From Xanthobacteraceae bacterium (GTDB taxonomy: Bacteria > Pseudomonadota > Alphaproteobacteria > Rhizobiales > Xanthobacteraceae), in assembly GCA_028290465.1 (NCBI GenBank), contig JAQGJU010000145.1:1-64000 (forward strand): a stretch of DNA of 64,000 nucleotides, written 5' to 3'. Below the pieces are notes generated by a model, which did not search any database, was not told the DNA's origin, and saw nothing but the letters and a program-made list of their open reading frames with translations. A program made the translations under genes and the position numbers. Shown piece by piece: positions 1 to 10,178 of this stretch. Numbering within the stretch: the stretch's first letter is position 1; every line of letters starts with the position of its first letter.

Positions 1-1
1 G

Positions 2-538
2 CCGCCCAAGACCGCGGCGGAGCTGCGCGCGGCCCGCGCCGCGCGGCCGCCCAGCCCGGAACCTGCGGCGGCTCCCGAAACGCCGGCCAATGGCGGTGCG
101 CCGGATGACAGTGAGCCGTTTTTGCCGCTGGACTTCGCCGCGGCGCTGGACGCCGCCGGCTGGAACGGACCGGCGCCGGAGGCTTCGGGCGCCCAGCGGC
201 CGTCGCTTTTCGAGCGGCCGGAATCGTCGCCTGGACCGATGGCCGCTGGACCGAAGGCCGCGCCATCCTCCACCGTCTCATCCCAGGCCGCGCTCACTCA
301 AAGACTGCCGCCGCAATCCGCGCCGCTGCGGGCCGACGTGACACCTGCCCCGGGGCCTTTGACTTCATCGGCTTCGGCCGGCTTTGCCACGGCAGGGCCT
401 TATCCGTCCGATATGGGCCGTGGTAGCCCGCCCGCCGAAACAGGGCGGGTGCCCGCCGAAGCCGGACGGGTCGTGTACCGTGCCACCGACCCGTACCCGC
501 CTTTGTCCGGGCGGCCCAATGGATTGAGTTATTCGCTA
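2..538 (+). other. Open frame upstream of and in phase with mltG
   Basis: The reading frame of mltG is open from the first bases of the window to its likely ATG at 539, with no stop. The translation is rich in Pro, Ala, Gly and Ser and its codons look like those of the neighbours. It could be a long disordered cytoplasmic N-terminal extension of MltG starting outside the window, or non-coding GC-rich DNA that happens to stay open. The homologous start of MltG in relatives is expected near 539, so the status is uncertain. Confidence 0.4.
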
Positions 539-1726
539 ATGGATAAGAACCGTATTACACCGCGTAGCCCACGCACCGCCCTTGAGCCCGAGCAGGTTCC
601 GATGCCGACTAGCCCTTCGAAACGCGCCCGGCATCCGCTGGTGATCGTCGGCAATGCGGTGATCACCGTCTTCCTGCTGGTGGCCGTGCTGCTCGGCTTC
701 GGGGTGTTCGCCGGCAAGCAGCGCTTCGAGGCGCCGGGTCCGCTGGCCGAGGATAAGATCGTTAACATTCCGCGCAATGTCGGCAAGAAGGACATCGCCG
801 ACATTTTGGCCCGCGAGGGCGTCATCGATCAGCCCTGGGTGTTTTTTGGCGGCGCGGTCGTTCTCGGCGACGAACTGAAATTCGGTGAGTATCAGTTCAC
901 CAAGCAGGTCAGCATGCGCGGCGTGGTCGACATCCTCACCGAGGGCAAGGTCGTCCAGCATCTGTTCACGGTGCCGGAGGGCCAGACGTCCGAGCAGATC
1001 GTGACGCGCCTGCTGGCCACGGAGACGCTGAGCGGCACTATCAAGGAAATCCCGCGCGAGGGCACACTGCTGCCGGAGAGCTATCGCTTCACCCGCGGCG
1101 TCACGCGCGACAGCGTCATTCAGCGAATGCAGGCGAGTCAGAAACGCGCACTGCAGGAAGTCTGGGACCGTCGCACCGCTGATCTGCCGGTCAAGACGCC
1201 GGAGCAGCTCGTGGTGCTGGCGTCGATCGTCGAGAAGGAAACCGGCCGGCCGGATGAACGCACCCGCGTCGCGGCGGTGTTCGCCAATCGGCTGAAGACC
1301 AAGATGCGGCTGCAGTCCGACCCGACCATCATCTACGGTCTGGTCGGCGGCAAAGGCACGCTCGGCCGGCCGATCATGAAGAGCGAGATCGAGCAGGCGA
1401 CGCCGTACAACACCTATGCGATCGACGGTCTGCCGCCCGGGCCGATCGCCAATCCGGGCCGCGCCTCGATGGAAGCGGTGGCCAATCCGGCCCGCACCAA
1501 GGAACTGTATTTCGTCGCCGACGGCACCGGCGGTCACGCCTTCGCGGACAGCTACGACCAGCATCTGAAGAACGTCGCGCGGCTGCGCGCCATCGAGCAG
1601 GGCAACAGGCCGGACGCCGCCAGCGCCGTGCCGGCGAAGGTCGAGCCGCCCAAGCCCGAGGCCACCGAAGAGCCGGCGCGCCCGACGACGCGCAAGCCGC
1701 CGCCGCGCGGCACGTCGCAGCGGTGA
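539..1726 (+). CDS. mltG: Endolytic murein transglycosylase MltG
   Basis: MltG is an inner-membrane lytic transglycosylase that cuts nascent peptidoglycan strands and limits glycan chain length (family knowledge). From the ATG at 539 the protein has 395 residues: a short Pro-rich cytoplasmic tail, one membrane segment at about 33-58, a LysM-like region, then the YceG domain. The catalytic motif SIVEKET is present, with the putative catalytic Glu at about residue 232. The C-terminal 40 residues are Pro/Lys-rich and look disordered. The frame stays open upstream to the window edge, so a longer protein is possible. The gene is followed by yicC and gmk, a common alphaproteobacterial order. Confidence 0.93.
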   Translation: MDKNRITPRSPRTALEPEQVPMPTSPSKRARHPLVIVGNAVITVFLLVAVLLGFGVFAGKQRFEAPGPLAEDKIVNIPRNVGKKDIADILAREGVIDQPWVFFGGAVVLGDELKFGEYQFTKQVSMRGVVDILTEGKVVQHLFTVPEGQTSEQIVTRLLATETLSGTIKEIPREGTLLPESYRFTRGVTRDSVIQRMQASQKRALQEVWDRRTADLPVKTPEQLVVLASIVEKETGRPDERTRVAAVFANRLKTKMRLQSDPTIIYGLVGGKGTLGRPIMKSEIEQATPYNTYAIDGLPPGPIANPGRASMEAVANPARTKELYFVADGTGGHAFADSYDQHLKNVARLRAIEQGNRPDAASAVPAKVEPPKPEATEEPARPTTRKPPPRGTSQR

Positions 1727-1822
1727 GGCGACTTGAACGGCTTCCCGGTGCCGGCCTTGTGAGGGCGGCGGCGCGCCGTTAAGGTCGCGGCCGTTCACGC
1801 TTTTTCATCGAATCGAAATCCC

Positions 1823-2710
1823 ATGGCGTTGTCGAGCATGACCGGATTCGCGCGGGGCCACGGCGTCAGTGGATCCTATGCGTGGAGCTGGGAATTGAAG
1901 TCGGTCAACGCCAAGGGCTTCGACCTGCGCTTTCGCGTGCCGCAAGGCTGGGACGCGGTTGAAGCGCCGGCTCGGGCCAAGGCCGCCGAGGTACTGGCGC
2001 GCGGCACCGTCTACGCCAATCTGAGCATTGCCCGCCAGGACGTCGCGCCGACGGTGCGGATCAACGAATCCGTGCTCCAGGCCATCATCAACGTGCTGAA
2101 GGGCCTGGACGGCAAAATCGACGCGGCGGCGCCGCGGCTCGACGGCATTCTGGCCATGAAGGGCGTGATGGAAGTCGTCGATCCGGTCGAGGACGAGGCC
2201 GAGCGACTCACCGCCGAGGCCGCCGCGGTCGCCAGCTTTACCGATGTGCTGCGCGGCCTCGCCGAGATGCGCCACCATGAGGGCGAGGCGCTCGGGCGCA
2301 TTCTGTCCGGCCGCCTCGATGAGATTGCCGCGCTGTCGAAGCGCGCCGATGCGTCGGCCGCGCGCCGGCCCGATGCCGTCAAGGCGCGGCTCGCCGAACA
2401 GGTCGCGGTGCTGCTGGCGACCTCCGACCGCTTCGATCCGGATCGTCTGCACCAGGAAGCGGTGCTGATCGCCGCCAAGGCCGATGTGCGCGAGGAGTTG
2501 GACCGGCTCGGCGCCCATGTGGCGCAGGCCCGGCACCTGCTGTCGCAGGGGACTGCCGTTGGCCGCAAGCTCGACTTCCTGTCGCAGGAGCTGAACCGCG
2601 AAGCCAATACGCTGTGCGCCAAGTCGAACGATGTCGAATTGACCAATCTCGGCCTGGAGCTCAAGGGCGTGGTCGAACAGTTCCGCGAGCAGGTGCAGAA
2701 CCTGGAATGA
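1823..2710 (+). CDS. YicC family protein (putative endoribonuclease)
   Basis: This 295-residue protein has the YicC family layout: an N-terminal domain opening with MTGFARG, and a C-terminal DUF1732 region at about 210-295 containing the conserved [12 protein letters not shown] stretch. Family members are described as endoribonucleases affecting stress and stationary-phase physiology. No catalytic residue is assigned here. The stop codon overlaps the gmk start (ATGA), so the two genes are probably translationally coupled, an arrangement seen widely in Proteobacteria. Confidence 0.93.
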   Translation: MALSSMTGFARGHGVSGSYAWSWELKSVNAKGFDLRFRVPQGWDAVEAPARAKAAEVLARGTVYANLSIARQDVAPTVRINESVLQAIINVLKGLDGKIDAAAPRLDGILAMKGVMEVVDPVEDEAERLTAEAAAVASFTDVLRGLAEMRHHEGEALGRILSGRLDEIAALSKRADASAARRPDAVKARLAEQVAVLLATSDRFDPDRLHQEAVLIAAKADVREELDRLGAHVAQARHLLSQGTAVGRKLDFLSQELNREANTLCAKSNDVELTNLGLELKGVVEQFREQVQNLE

Positions 2711-3378
2711 GCACGCAGTCCGACGACGCGCCCCGCGAGATTGCTCGCCGGGGCATCATGCTGATCGTGTCCTCGCCGTCCGGCGCGGGCAAGACCACGC
2801 TGACGCGCAATCTGCTGGAGCAGGAAGAGAACGTCAGCCTGTCGATCTCGGTGACGACGCGGTCGCGCCGTCCGAGCGAAATCGAAGACGTGCATTACCA
2901 TTTCATCTCGAAGCGCCAGTTCGAGAATATGCGCGATTCCGACGATCTGCTCGAATTCGCCGAGGTGCACGGCAATTACTACGGCACGCCGCGCGAGCCG
3001 GTCGAAGCGGCGCTCAGCGCCGGCCGCGACGTATTGTTCGACATCGACTGGCAGGGCACGCAGCAGCTCTATCGCAAGATGCGCGACGACGTGGTCAGCG
3101 TCTTCGTGCTGCCGCCGACCGCCGAAGAGCTCAAGCACCGGCTGGAGCGTCGCGCCGAGGACACGCCGGAAGTGATCGCACGGCGGCTGCGCAACGCGGC
3201 CGAGGAAATTCCGCACTGGACCGAATACGACTACGTGCTGGTCAACCGCGACCTCGACAAGAGCTTCGCGCGGCTGCGTTCGATCCTGACGGCGGAACGG
3301 CTGAAGCGCGTGAAGATGCCGGATCTCGAGCGCTTCGTCGGCGGCCTGCTGGGCGACCTGAAGAAGCTGACGCCGTAA
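2707..3378 (+). CDS. gmk: Guanylate kinase
   Basis: Guanylate kinase phosphorylates GMP to GDP with ATP. The 223-residue product carries a P-loop, SSPSGAGKT, at about residues 22-30 and the GMP-binding region with the [11 protein letters not shown] motif. Length is typical of bacterial Gmk. The ATG at 2707 overlaps the yicC stop as ATGA and gives the usual N-terminus, so it is preferred over an in-frame ATG 93 bases upstream inside yicC. The gene converges with rsmA on the other strand, whose end lies 6 bases away. Confidence 0.96.
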   Translation: MSTQSDDAPREIARRGIMLIVSSPSGAGKTTLTRNLLEQEENVSLSISVTTRSRRPSEIEDVHYHFISKRQFENMRDSDDLLEFAEVHGNYYGTPREPVEAALSAGRDVLFDIDWQGTQQLYRKMRDDVVSVFVLPPTAEELKHRLERRAEDTPEVIARRLRNAAEEIPHWTEYDYVLVNRDLDKSFARLRSILTAERLKRVKMPDLERFVGGLLGDLKKLTP

Positions 3379-3384
3379 TACGCG

Positions 3385-4305
3385 TTATGCTTTGATGTGG
3401 CCCTGCGCCACGAACGCCCGGGCCAGCGCGGCGAAACTTTCCACCGAAATGGTCTCGGCGCGCGCGGTCGGATCGATACCGGCCGTCAGCAGGGGGACAG
3501 TCGGATCCACGCCTAATGATTTCAGACTTTGCCGCAGCATCTTGCGGCGCTGGCCGAACGCCGCGGCCGTCACCTTCTCGAGCGCTGCCAGATCGCACGG
3601 CGCCGGCGTGGTGCGCGGCACCAGATGCACCACCGACGAGACGACCTTGGGGGGCGGCACGAAGGCGCTCGGCGCGATGTCGAACAGGATGCGGGCCTGC
3701 GTGCGCCAGCCGGCCAGCACCGAGAGGCGGCCATAGGCCTCGGCATCGGTCTTTGCCACGATGCGCTCGGCGACCTCGCGCTGGAACATCAGCGTGAGCG
3801 ATTCATACCAGGGCGGCCATGGGTCCGTGGTCAGCCAGCCCACTAAGAGCGCGGTCGCGATATTGTAGGGCAGGTTGGCCACGATGCGTACCGGGCCATC
3901 CGGAGCATTTCCAGGCGAAGTGGTCACCGGTTCGCCGTTGGAAATGCGACCCACCGATGAAAGCCCCAGCATCGGGCGCGGATCGAACTCCAGCGCATCG
4001 CCGGCAACGACCTCAAGCCGGCCCGGATAGTGCTCGGACACCTCGGCGAGGGCCGCGATGGCGCGCTCATCGCGTTCGATCGCGATCACCTTGCGGGCGC
4101 CGAGCGCCAGCAGCGCGCGCGTCAATCCGCCGGGACCGGGGCCGACCTCGACCACCGTGACGCCTTCCAGCGGGCCGGAGGCTTTCGCGATCCGGGCCGT
4201 CAGATTGAGATCGAGCAGGAAATTCTGGCCGAGCGATTTCTTCGGCGTGAGATCATAGCGACGGATGACATCGCCCAGCGGCGGCAGGTCGTCGATCGCG
4301 CTCAT
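3385..4305 (-). CDS. rsmA: 16S rRNA (adenine1518/1519-N6)-dimethyltransferase RsmA (KsgA)
   Basis: RsmA dimethylates two adjacent adenosines in helix 45 of 16S rRNA during 30S maturation. The 306-residue protein shows the SLGQNFL signature near residue 24, SAM motif I ([11 protein letters not shown]) at 52-62 and the catalytic NLPYNIA motif at about 144-150. A stretch at about 112-138 just before that motif looks like an insertion relative to shorter relatives. Its ATG overlaps the pdxA stop (ATGA at 4305-4302), so it is the last gene of the lptF-lptG-lptD-surA-pdxA-rsmA operon. Confidence 0.96.
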   Translation of the reverse strand: MSAIDDLPPLGDVIRRYDLTPKKSLGQNFLLDLNLTARIAKASGPLEGVTVVEVGPGPGGLTRALLALGARKVIAIERDERAIAALAEVSEHYPGRLEVVAGDALEFDPRPMLGLSSVGRISNGEPVTTSPGNAPDGPVRIVANLPYNIATALLVGWLTTDPWPPWYESLTLMFQREVAERIVAKTDAEAYGRLSVLAGWRTQARILFDIAPSAFVPPPKVVSSVVHLVPRTTPAPCDLAALEKVTAAAFGQRRKMLRQSLKSLGVDPTVPLLTAGIDPTARAETISVESFAALARAFVAQGHIKA

Positions 4306-5390
4306 GTGAGCGCGGCGATCGGGGCGTCGTGCCGCACATATGCCGGCGCGATCAGCCGGGCCGCCAGGAGCAGCGCCGCGACCAGGCTCATCGGATCGGC
4401 GCGGCCGGTACCGGCTATGTCGAAGGCGGTGCCGTGGTCGGGCGAGGTGCGCACGAACGGCAGGCCCAGCGTGACGTTGACGCCATGGTCGAACGCCAGG
4501 GTCTTGATCGGGATCAGCGCCTGATCGTGATACATGCACAGCGCCACGTCGTAGGTCGCGCGCGCCGCGGCGTGAAACATGGTGTCGGCCGGCAGCGGTC
4601 CATGCGCGTCGATGCCCTCGGCGCGCAGCCGGGCGATGGCCGGCGCGACGACGTCGCGATCCTCCAGGCCCAGCGTTCCGTCCTCGCCGGCATGCGGATT
4701 GAGCCCGGCGACCGCAAGGCGCGGCTTGGCAATGCCGAAGCGCCGTTGCAGATCGGCCGCGACGATCCGGCCGGTCTCGACGATCAGGTCGGTGTCGAGC
4801 CGGGCCGGCACGTCGGCCAGTGCAATATGGATGGTGACCGGCACCACCGCGAGCTCCGGCGACCACAGCATCATGACCGGCCGGCAGTGGCCGCCGGTGG
4901 CGGCGTCGGCCAGTTTGCCGAGATATTCGGTGTGGCCGGGCTCCATGAAGCCGGCGCGGTACAGCACGCTCTTGGCGATCGGATTGGTCACGATGGCGCC
5001 GGCAGCGCCACTCAGCACATCGGCGACCGCGCGGTCGATCGACGCGATGGCGGCCGGCGCGCTGCTGGCGTCGGGTCGGCCGGGGGCCGCGGTGACGCTG
5101 ATGCCGAGTGAGACCACGGGCAGGGCGGTGGCGAAGATGGCGGCGGCGGTGTCCGGGGTCGCGACGGCGACCGGCACGTCGAGGCCGAGCCGTGCGGCTC
5201 GCTGTTCAAGAAAGTCCGGATCCCCGATCAGGTAGAATGGCGGAACGGAGAATTCGCCGCGCCGCTGCCAGACCGCGAGCGCGAGATCGGGACCGATACC
5301 GGCCGGTTCGCCCAGCGTCAGGGCCAATGGCAGGGCACGGGCCAAGGAAGAGGCTGGGAAAGGAGCCGCAATAGGAGCCTGTGGCGCCAT
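4302..5390 (-). CDS. pdxA: 4-hydroxythreonine-4-phosphate dehydrogenase PdxA
   Basis: PdxA oxidises 4-phosphohydroxy-L-threonine in de novo pyridoxal phosphate synthesis. The product has 362 residues, slightly longer than usual because of about 20 N-terminal residues before the conserved [15 protein letters not shown] start of the fold. The metal-binding YHDQ motif and the downstream [16 protein letters not shown] signature are both present. The gene begins 8 bases after the surA-like stop and overlaps rsmA. The surA-pdxA-rsmA order is conserved across Proteobacteria. The exact start is uncertain, since no strong ribosome site precedes 5390. Confidence 0.95.
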   Translation of the reverse strand: MAPQAPIAAPFPASSLARALPLALTLGEPAGIGPDLALAVWQRRGEFSVPPFYLIGDPDFLEQRAARLGLDVPVAVATPDTAAAIFATALPVVSLGISVTAAPGRPDASSAPAAIASIDRAVADVLSGAAGAIVTNPIAKSVLYRAGFMEPGHTEYLGKLADAATGGHCRPVMMLWSPELAVVPVTIHIALADVPARLDTDLIVETGRIVAADLQRRFGIAKPRLAVAGLNPHAGEDGTLGLEDRDVVAPAIARLRAEGIDAHGPLPADTMFHAAARATYDVALCMYHDQALIPIKTLAFDHGVNVTLGLPFVRTSPDHGTAFDIAGTGRADPMSLVAALLLAARLIAPAYVRHDAPIAALT

Positions 5391-5397
5391 GACCCGG

Positions 5398-6345
5398 CTA
5401 TTTCTTGTATTCGATCATCGAGGTGCGGCGGATTTCCGCAAGAAATTTCTTGGCCTTGGCGTCGAACCGTTCGGCGAAGATCTTGTTCTTGGCCTCGCGC
5501 ATGCCCGGCGTGTCGTCGCTGTTGGTCGACTTGCGGGCGCATAGCGCAAACATTTCGATGCCGTTCGCCGTCACCTCGGGGGCGGTCAGCCGGCCGACTT
5601 CCATTTCGTCCATCACCTTGCGCAATTGCGGCGTCAGGTCGGCGCTGCTGCGCACGATCTGTTCGCGCACAGCGACGTCGCGCAACGCGCGGGCAAACGG
5701 AATGCCCTCTTCGCAGTTCTGGAAGCGACCACGTAACCCTTCGGCCTCGCGGCGCTTGGTGTCGACCACGCCTTCGCCCGCGCCACGCGGCACCACGACG
5801 AGGATGGGCCGCAGCGTATATTCGACGCCCTTGGAGCTATTGTCCGTATTGGGCGCGGCAGCCAGGATGTCCTTTTCCTGGATTTGCAGGCTGGACTGGA
5901 ATTTGCCGCGCACCAGTTGTGACCAGATCAGATCGGCCGTGATGCGGGTCTTGAGGGTCTGCGCGCTTGAGCCGGCGCTCGCCAGAATCTGGGTGAGCTT
6001 GTCCTCGTTGGCCCCCATGCGCTTGGCGATGGTTTCGAAAGCGCGATCGATTTCGGCCTTCGTGGGATCGATGTTGTAACGCTTGCCTTCACGGATCTTG
6101 ATGCGGTCGTTGATCAACTCGTCGATGACCGCTTGGCGCTCCGGCGCCTTCTGCGTCGACATCTGGATCAGCTTCGCGCGCTGCGCGATGTCGAGAGCGG
6201 TGATCGGCTCGCCATTGACGAACACCACCACCTGGGCCTGCGCCGGAGCGACGGCCGCGAACAGGCACAGCAAGGCGGCCGCGCCAAGCAGGCGGCGGCA
6301 GAATCCTGGGTGTCGTCGTTTCGCGGCCAGCGCAGCCCTCGTCAT
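5398..6345 (-). CDS. surA: SurA-like periplasmic chaperone / peptidylprolyl isomerase
   Basis: This is a SurA N-terminal domain protein that probably guides outer-membrane proteins through the periplasm. The 315-residue product begins with a signal peptide ending near AQAQ at about residue 38. The chaperone domain follows, with [16 protein letters not shown] and an INDRIKI element. A degenerate parvulin-like region lies at about 180-280, so isomerase activity is doubtful. It sits directly after lptD, a client of SurA in Escherichia coli, and before pdxA. The start at 6345 has an AAAGGA ribosome site. Alphaproteobacterial SurA proteins are shorter than the E. coli one, consistent with the length seen. 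Confidence 0.88.
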   Translation of the reverse strand: MTRAALAAKRRHPGFCRRLLGAAALLCLFAAVAPAQAQVVVFVNGEPITALDIAQRAKLIQMSTQKAPERQAVIDELINDRIKIREGKRYNIDPTKAEIDRAFETIAKRMGANEDKLTQILASAGSSAQTLKTRITADLIWSQLVRGKFQSSLQIQEKDILAAAPNTDNSSKGVEYTLRPILVVVPRGAGEGVVDTKRREAEGLRGRFQNCEEGIPFARALRDVAVREQIVRSSADLTPQLRKVMDEMEVGRLTAPEVTANGIEMFALCARKSTNSDDTPGMREAKNKIFAERFDAKAKKFLAEIRRTSMIEYKK

Positions 6346-6396
6346 ACGAGATCCTTTATTTCGACGCCTTGCGACATTTCGGTGGCGACCGACCGG

Positions 6397-6440
6397 TAAC
6401 GGCCAGGTGGCCCACCTCTAACGGCCAGGTGGGCACCTCG
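6397..6440. repeat. Two tandem 21-22 bp repeats between lptD and surA
   Basis: Two adjacent copies start TAACGGCCAGGTGG and end in CCCACCTC or GCACCTC. Each copy contains a short inverted repeat (AGGTGG with CACCT), so the transcript could fold into one or two hairpins. The repeat lies in the 116-base gap between the lptD stop and the surA-like start inside one operon, where it could affect processing or relative expression. Confidence 0.6.
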
Positions 6441-6461
6441 GGCGTCCGGCGGGCCGGCGGC

Positions 6462-9080
6462 TTACTGGGTGCCGTTGCCGTTGATGCTTTGCGCGACCGT
6501 CGTGCTGCCGAGCGTACGCAGGCTCATCTGCAGCATGACCTGATGGTCAGCCGTCGGATTTCCACTGTAGGTGTAATTGGTAATGTAATTCAGGGCGAAA
6601 ATATAGCAGTCGTCGACATAACCGAGGCCGATCCGGGTCTGATCGAACTTGGCGGCCTCGATGTCATAGCGGGCACCGCCCAAGACGACCCAGTTCTGCG
6701 CCAGTTTGACCTGCCCGAGGCCCAGGACGCCCTGGCGGCGTTCCAGGAATCCGAGTTCCGGCTGGGCGTCGTAATTGCCGTACAGCAAAGTGACGTTCCA
6801 ACGGTCGAAATTGGCCCGGGCCTCGATTTCAAACCGGCGCACCTGGAAGGTCTCTTCGTCGAAGCGGTAGCGGGTGGTGAAGGTGTAGATGCTGTTCGGC
6901 TGGTACGACACCCGCGCCACATAGTCCGACAGCTTGGTCTCCAGGCCGGTGTCGAGGCCGGTATTGGTGCTGTCGCCAACCGCGAAGGAGTTGGTGCCGA
7001 ACAGTTGGTAGGACTGTCCGAACAGCACGTTGAAGAAGCCGGCCTTGTTGAACTGCGCGGTATATTGCACGCCGTAATTGGCCCGGCCGCCGCCTTCGGA
7101 GCGGTCCCAGCCGGAGAACTTGTCGACCCGGAACAGGTTGCTGTCGTCGAAGATCAGACTCTGCGAGTCCTCGTTCGGCAGTTGCCCGATCTTGGTCTCG
7201 TTCGGGCGCATGATGATCTGGGCGATCGGCTCGATGGTCTGGGTGCCCCAGGACTGCACGCCGATGAACGGATAGCGATACTCGAGACCGACCGTCGGCA
7301 TCACGCGCAACTGGTTGGTTTCGCCGGTCTGGATGTAGTTCGACACGCCGGGTTCGTTCTGGATCGACATCGAGGCGGCATCGGCGCGAAGCGACGCGAA
7401 CGGCGTGAACACCTGGCCGTACGAATCGGTGATCGAGCGGCGCCAGTCGGTCTGCGCCGAGAACCGTGAATAGGTGCCCGGCACGCCGCGTAGCAGGCAG
7501 TTCGCCGGAGTCTTCACCGCCGGATCGGCCGAAGTCGAGGAGCACAGGCCGCCGCTGATGGCGCTCTGGCTGATGGCGTCGAAGCTTGGCGCGCTTCGGC
7601 TCAGGCTGGTGAAGTTGGTCTTGTAGCTCAGCTCGCCGCCGAACACCGGGTAGTCGAACGTGTAGTTGTAATCGAGCACCGGATGAATGACCGGCAGCCG
7701 GCTCTGATCGTCGGCTTCGGAGAAGCCGTAATAATGGATGGCGCGGACGTCGAAGAAGCTGCGGTCGCCACGGCCGGAGAGGTAGAGCTGCGAAACGCCT
7801 TCGGTCAGCCCGGTGCCGAATGGATCGGTGTTGAGAATTCTGTTCAGGCCGTAATCCTGCCAGAACGTCTTGTCGGTCAGCACCATGGCGTCCCAGCCCC
7901 AGACCCACTTGTCATTGAGGGAGAACTGCCCGGCTGAATCGATGCTGCCGCGCCAGTCGCGGTAGCCCGGCGTCGGCGTACCGTCGTCGTGGACGAAATA
8001 TTCCTTGTCGAGCTGGAAGATGCCGGAGCCACGGATCGTGTACGAGCCGTTGACCAAGCGCTGGCGGAACTCGGCCGACACCAGCGGACCCTGCTTTGTG
8101 GTGATCTTCGGCGTCAGAGTCAGGTCGTAATCCGGCGCCAGCGCCCAGAAATACGGCGCCTGTACCGCATAGCCGTACTTGTTGCTGCTGGAAGCCGACG
8201 GCATCAGGAAGCCGCTTTTGCGCTTCACCGTCGGATCCGGTGCCGAGAAATACGGCATATAGGCGATCGGCATGCCGAAGAATTCGAGGCGAGCGCTCTC
8301 GAAATACATCATCTTCTCGCCTTCGTCGTGGATGATCCGGGCGGCCTTGACCTGCCAGAGCGGCGGCCTTTTCGGATCGTCCTTGCACGCTTTACAGGCG
8401 GTATAGACGCCGCTTTCCAGCACGGTGAAGCGGCCGTCGGAGCGATTGGCGCGCGCTGCCGCCATCCGGGTGTCGTCCGGCGATTCGAGGCGCAGCGAGT
8501 CGACGAACCCATCCCGATAGGTGTCGCTCATATCCATGACGTCGCCGTAGGTGATCTTACCGTCGGCCTCGGTCAGGCGGACGTTACCTTCGGCATGCAG
8601 GCGCTTGTTCTTCTGGTCGTAGATGACCTTGTCGGCTTCGAGCGTCGATCCTGAATAGTAGATCTGGACGTTGCCGACCGCGTTTACGCGTTCGTTGGTG
8701 TAGTCGTACTGAATCTCGCCGGCCTGGACCATCATCTGCTCTTGGGCAGCGCCAGGACGTGCCGCGCCCGGTTTGGCGACGGGCGCCATCGGGGTCATCG
8801 GATTGAGCGTGGTGGACTTCTTCTGCGTCCGCGCCGGCTGCCGCGGAAACTGGATTTCCTGCGCCGACGCCGTGGAGAAGTCCGCCGGGAAGGGCAGGCC
8901 GACCACGCAGGCACCGATCAGCGCGGCGCCGAGCCACGCAAGAGCACGCGTTCCAGCCGGGAGCGTCATGTTGGAGCGAATCGAGCTGTTCTGACCATGC
9001 AATGACGAAGCGGGCGCACGCGGAACACGCGCATGCTGGCTTTGCGACTCTGCCGGGCGAGCGGTGGACAACCCGGCCAT
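6462..9080 (-). CDS. lptD: LPS-assembly protein LptD
   Basis: LptD is the outer-membrane barrel that inserts lipopolysaccharide into the outer leaflet with LptE. The 872-residue protein has a long n-region, then a signal peptide ending near residue 75 (ADFSTASAQ), an OstA/LptA-like periplasmic domain at about 120-220 with a CxxC pair (ACKAC), and a large beta-rich C-terminal barrel domain. An AGGAGG ribosome site 7 bases before the ATG at 9080 decides this start, which shares one base with the lptG stop (TGATG). An in-frame ATG at 8969 would give a more usual signal peptide but lacks a ribosome site. Confidence 0.95.
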   Translation of the reverse strand: MAGLSTARPAESQSQHARVPRAPASSLHGQNSSIRSNMTLPAGTRALAWLGAALIGACVVGLPFPADFSTASAQEIQFPRQPARTQKKSTTLNPMTPMAPVAKPGAARPGAAQEQMMVQAGEIQYDYTNERVNAVGNVQIYYSGSTLEADKVIYDQKNKRLHAEGNVRLTEADGKITYGDVMDMSDTYRDGFVDSLRLESPDDTRMAAARANRSDGRFTVLESGVYTACKACKDDPKRPPLWQVKAARIIHDEGEKMMYFESARLEFFGMPIAYMPYFSAPDPTVKRKSGFLMPSASSSNKYGYAVQAPYFWALAPDYDLTLTPKITTKQGPLVSAEFRQRLVNGSYTIRGSGIFQLDKEYFVHDDGTPTPGYRDWRGSIDSAGQFSLNDKWVWGWDAMVLTDKTFWQDYGLNRILNTDPFGTGLTEGVSQLYLSGRGDRSFFDVRAIHYYGFSEADDQSRLPVIHPVLDYNYTFDYPVFGGELSYKTNFTSLSRSAPSFDAISQSAISGGLCSSTSADPAVKTPANCLLRGVPGTYSRFSAQTDWRRSITDSYGQVFTPFASLRADAASMSIQNEPGVSNYIQTGETNQLRVMPTVGLEYRYPFIGVQSWGTQTIEPIAQIIMRPNETKIGQLPNEDSQSLIFDDSNLFRVDKFSGWDRSEGGGRANYGVQYTAQFNKAGFFNVLFGQSYQLFGTNSFAVGDSTNTGLDTGLETKLSDYVARVSYQPNSIYTFTTRYRFDEETFQVRRFEIEARANFDRWNVTLLYGNYDAQPELGFLERRQGVLGLGQVKLAQNWVVLGGARYDIEAAKFDQTRIGLGYVDDCYIFALNYITNYTYSGNPTADHQVMLQMSLRTLGSTTVAQSINGNGTQ

Positions 9081-10171
9081 CACCCGTCCTCCTGATGAAG
9101 CAATGCTACCAGACCCGTAAGCCCACCAAATAGCACAGGTAACCAGGCCGCTGCTGCCGGATGCATCAGTTGGGCCTTGCTCAAATCCTCAGTCACCTTG
9201 GACAGGACATAAAGCAGAAAGCCTGCAGCGATGCCACCCAAAACCATCTTCTGGATCCCGCCCGAACGGAAGAACCGCAAGCTGAACGACACCGCCAGCA
9301 AGACCATCGCGGCCAGCAAAAACGGCCGTGCCAGAAGGCGATGATACTGGAATCGATAGCCCGAAGCGATCAGTCCGGCATGCTCCGCGGTGTCGATATA
9401 ATCAGGTAGTTGCCAAAACGGCACAGTCTCAGGGGTGGCGAAGGTTTCGCGGACCTGTTCGGTCGTCAGATTGGTGTTGAGCCGGTAGGTTGCAAGGTCG
9501 CGCGGCGGGGCGCCGGTGCGATAGGCCCGGGCCTCGGTCAGCTGCCAAAATCCGGCCTGAAGCACCGCCGTTTTGGCCTCAATGCGCTCCAGGAACTGGC
9601 CGCCCGTGTCGAAAACGAAGATCGAGACGCCGGAAAGCTGCGCGCCCTGTAGGCTGCTGGTCTGGGCGTTGATGATGGCCTGGCCTTCGGCGCTGCGCTG
9701 GCGCACCCAGAAGCCGCCGCCGACTTCTTGCAGGCCGCTGCGCCGCTCGCCGAACAATTCGGCCTCCAGGCGTTTGGAGCGCTCCTGCATGGCGGCCGAT
9801 ACCGGATTGTAGACCGCGGTGCCGAGCGCGCCCAGAATCAGCGCGGCGAAGATCGCCGGCGAGATGAACTGCCAGGCCGACATGCCGGCCGCGCGGGCGA
9901 CCACGAGTTCGTTGCGGCGCGACAGGTTGAGATAGCAGATCATCGCGGCGATCAGCGCGCAGAACGGCATCAGCCGTTCCAGCAGTTGCGGCAGGCGGAA
10001 CAGCGAGATCTGGGCGACGATAAACGCCGAGATATTGGGGATGTCGTCGGTGCGCCGCGTCATTTCGATGTAGTCGATCAGCGCGACCAGCGCGAACACG
10101 CCGAAAAACACGCCGAAGAAATAGCCGACGAAGCGGCGGCCGAAATAGATCGAAAGCGTTTTCGAGATCAT
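9080..10171 (-). CDS. lptG: LPS export ABC transporter permease LptG
   Basis: LptG is one of the two permeases of the LptB2FG complex that extracts lipopolysaccharide from the inner membrane. The 363-residue protein has the YjgP/YjgQ layout: two or three N-terminal membrane segments, a periplasmic jellyroll-like domain, and three C-terminal segments. The FFGVFFGVFALVALIDYIE opening and the NELVVARAAGMS coupling-helix motif are typical. It starts 8 bases after lptF and overlaps lptD by one base. The ATPase gene lptB is not in the window. Confidence 0.94.
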   Translation of the reverse strand: MISKTLSIYFGRRFVGYFFGVFFGVFALVALIDYIEMTRRTDDIPNISAFIVAQISLFRLPQLLERLMPFCALIAAMICYLNLSRRNELVVARAAGMSAWQFISPAIFAALILGALGTAVYNPVSAAMQERSKRLEAELFGERRSGLQEVGGGFWVRQRSAEGQAIINAQTSSLQGAQLSGVSIFVFDTGGQFLERIEAKTAVLQAGFWQLTEARAYRTGAPPRDLATYRLNTNLTTEQVRETFATPETVPFWQLPDYIDTAEHAGLIASGYRFQYHRLLARPFLLAAMVLLAVSFSLRFFRSGGIQKMVLGGIAAGFLLYVLSKVTEDLSKAQLMHPAAAAWLPVLFGGLTGLVALLHQEDG

Positions 10172-10178
10172 CGCGGCC

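Noticed and set aside
536-1798. Long minus-strand open frame of 420 codons over mltG
   Set aside because: It is antisense to a well-supported gene and is the usual mirror frame in GC-rich DNA. Its translation has no domain-like features.
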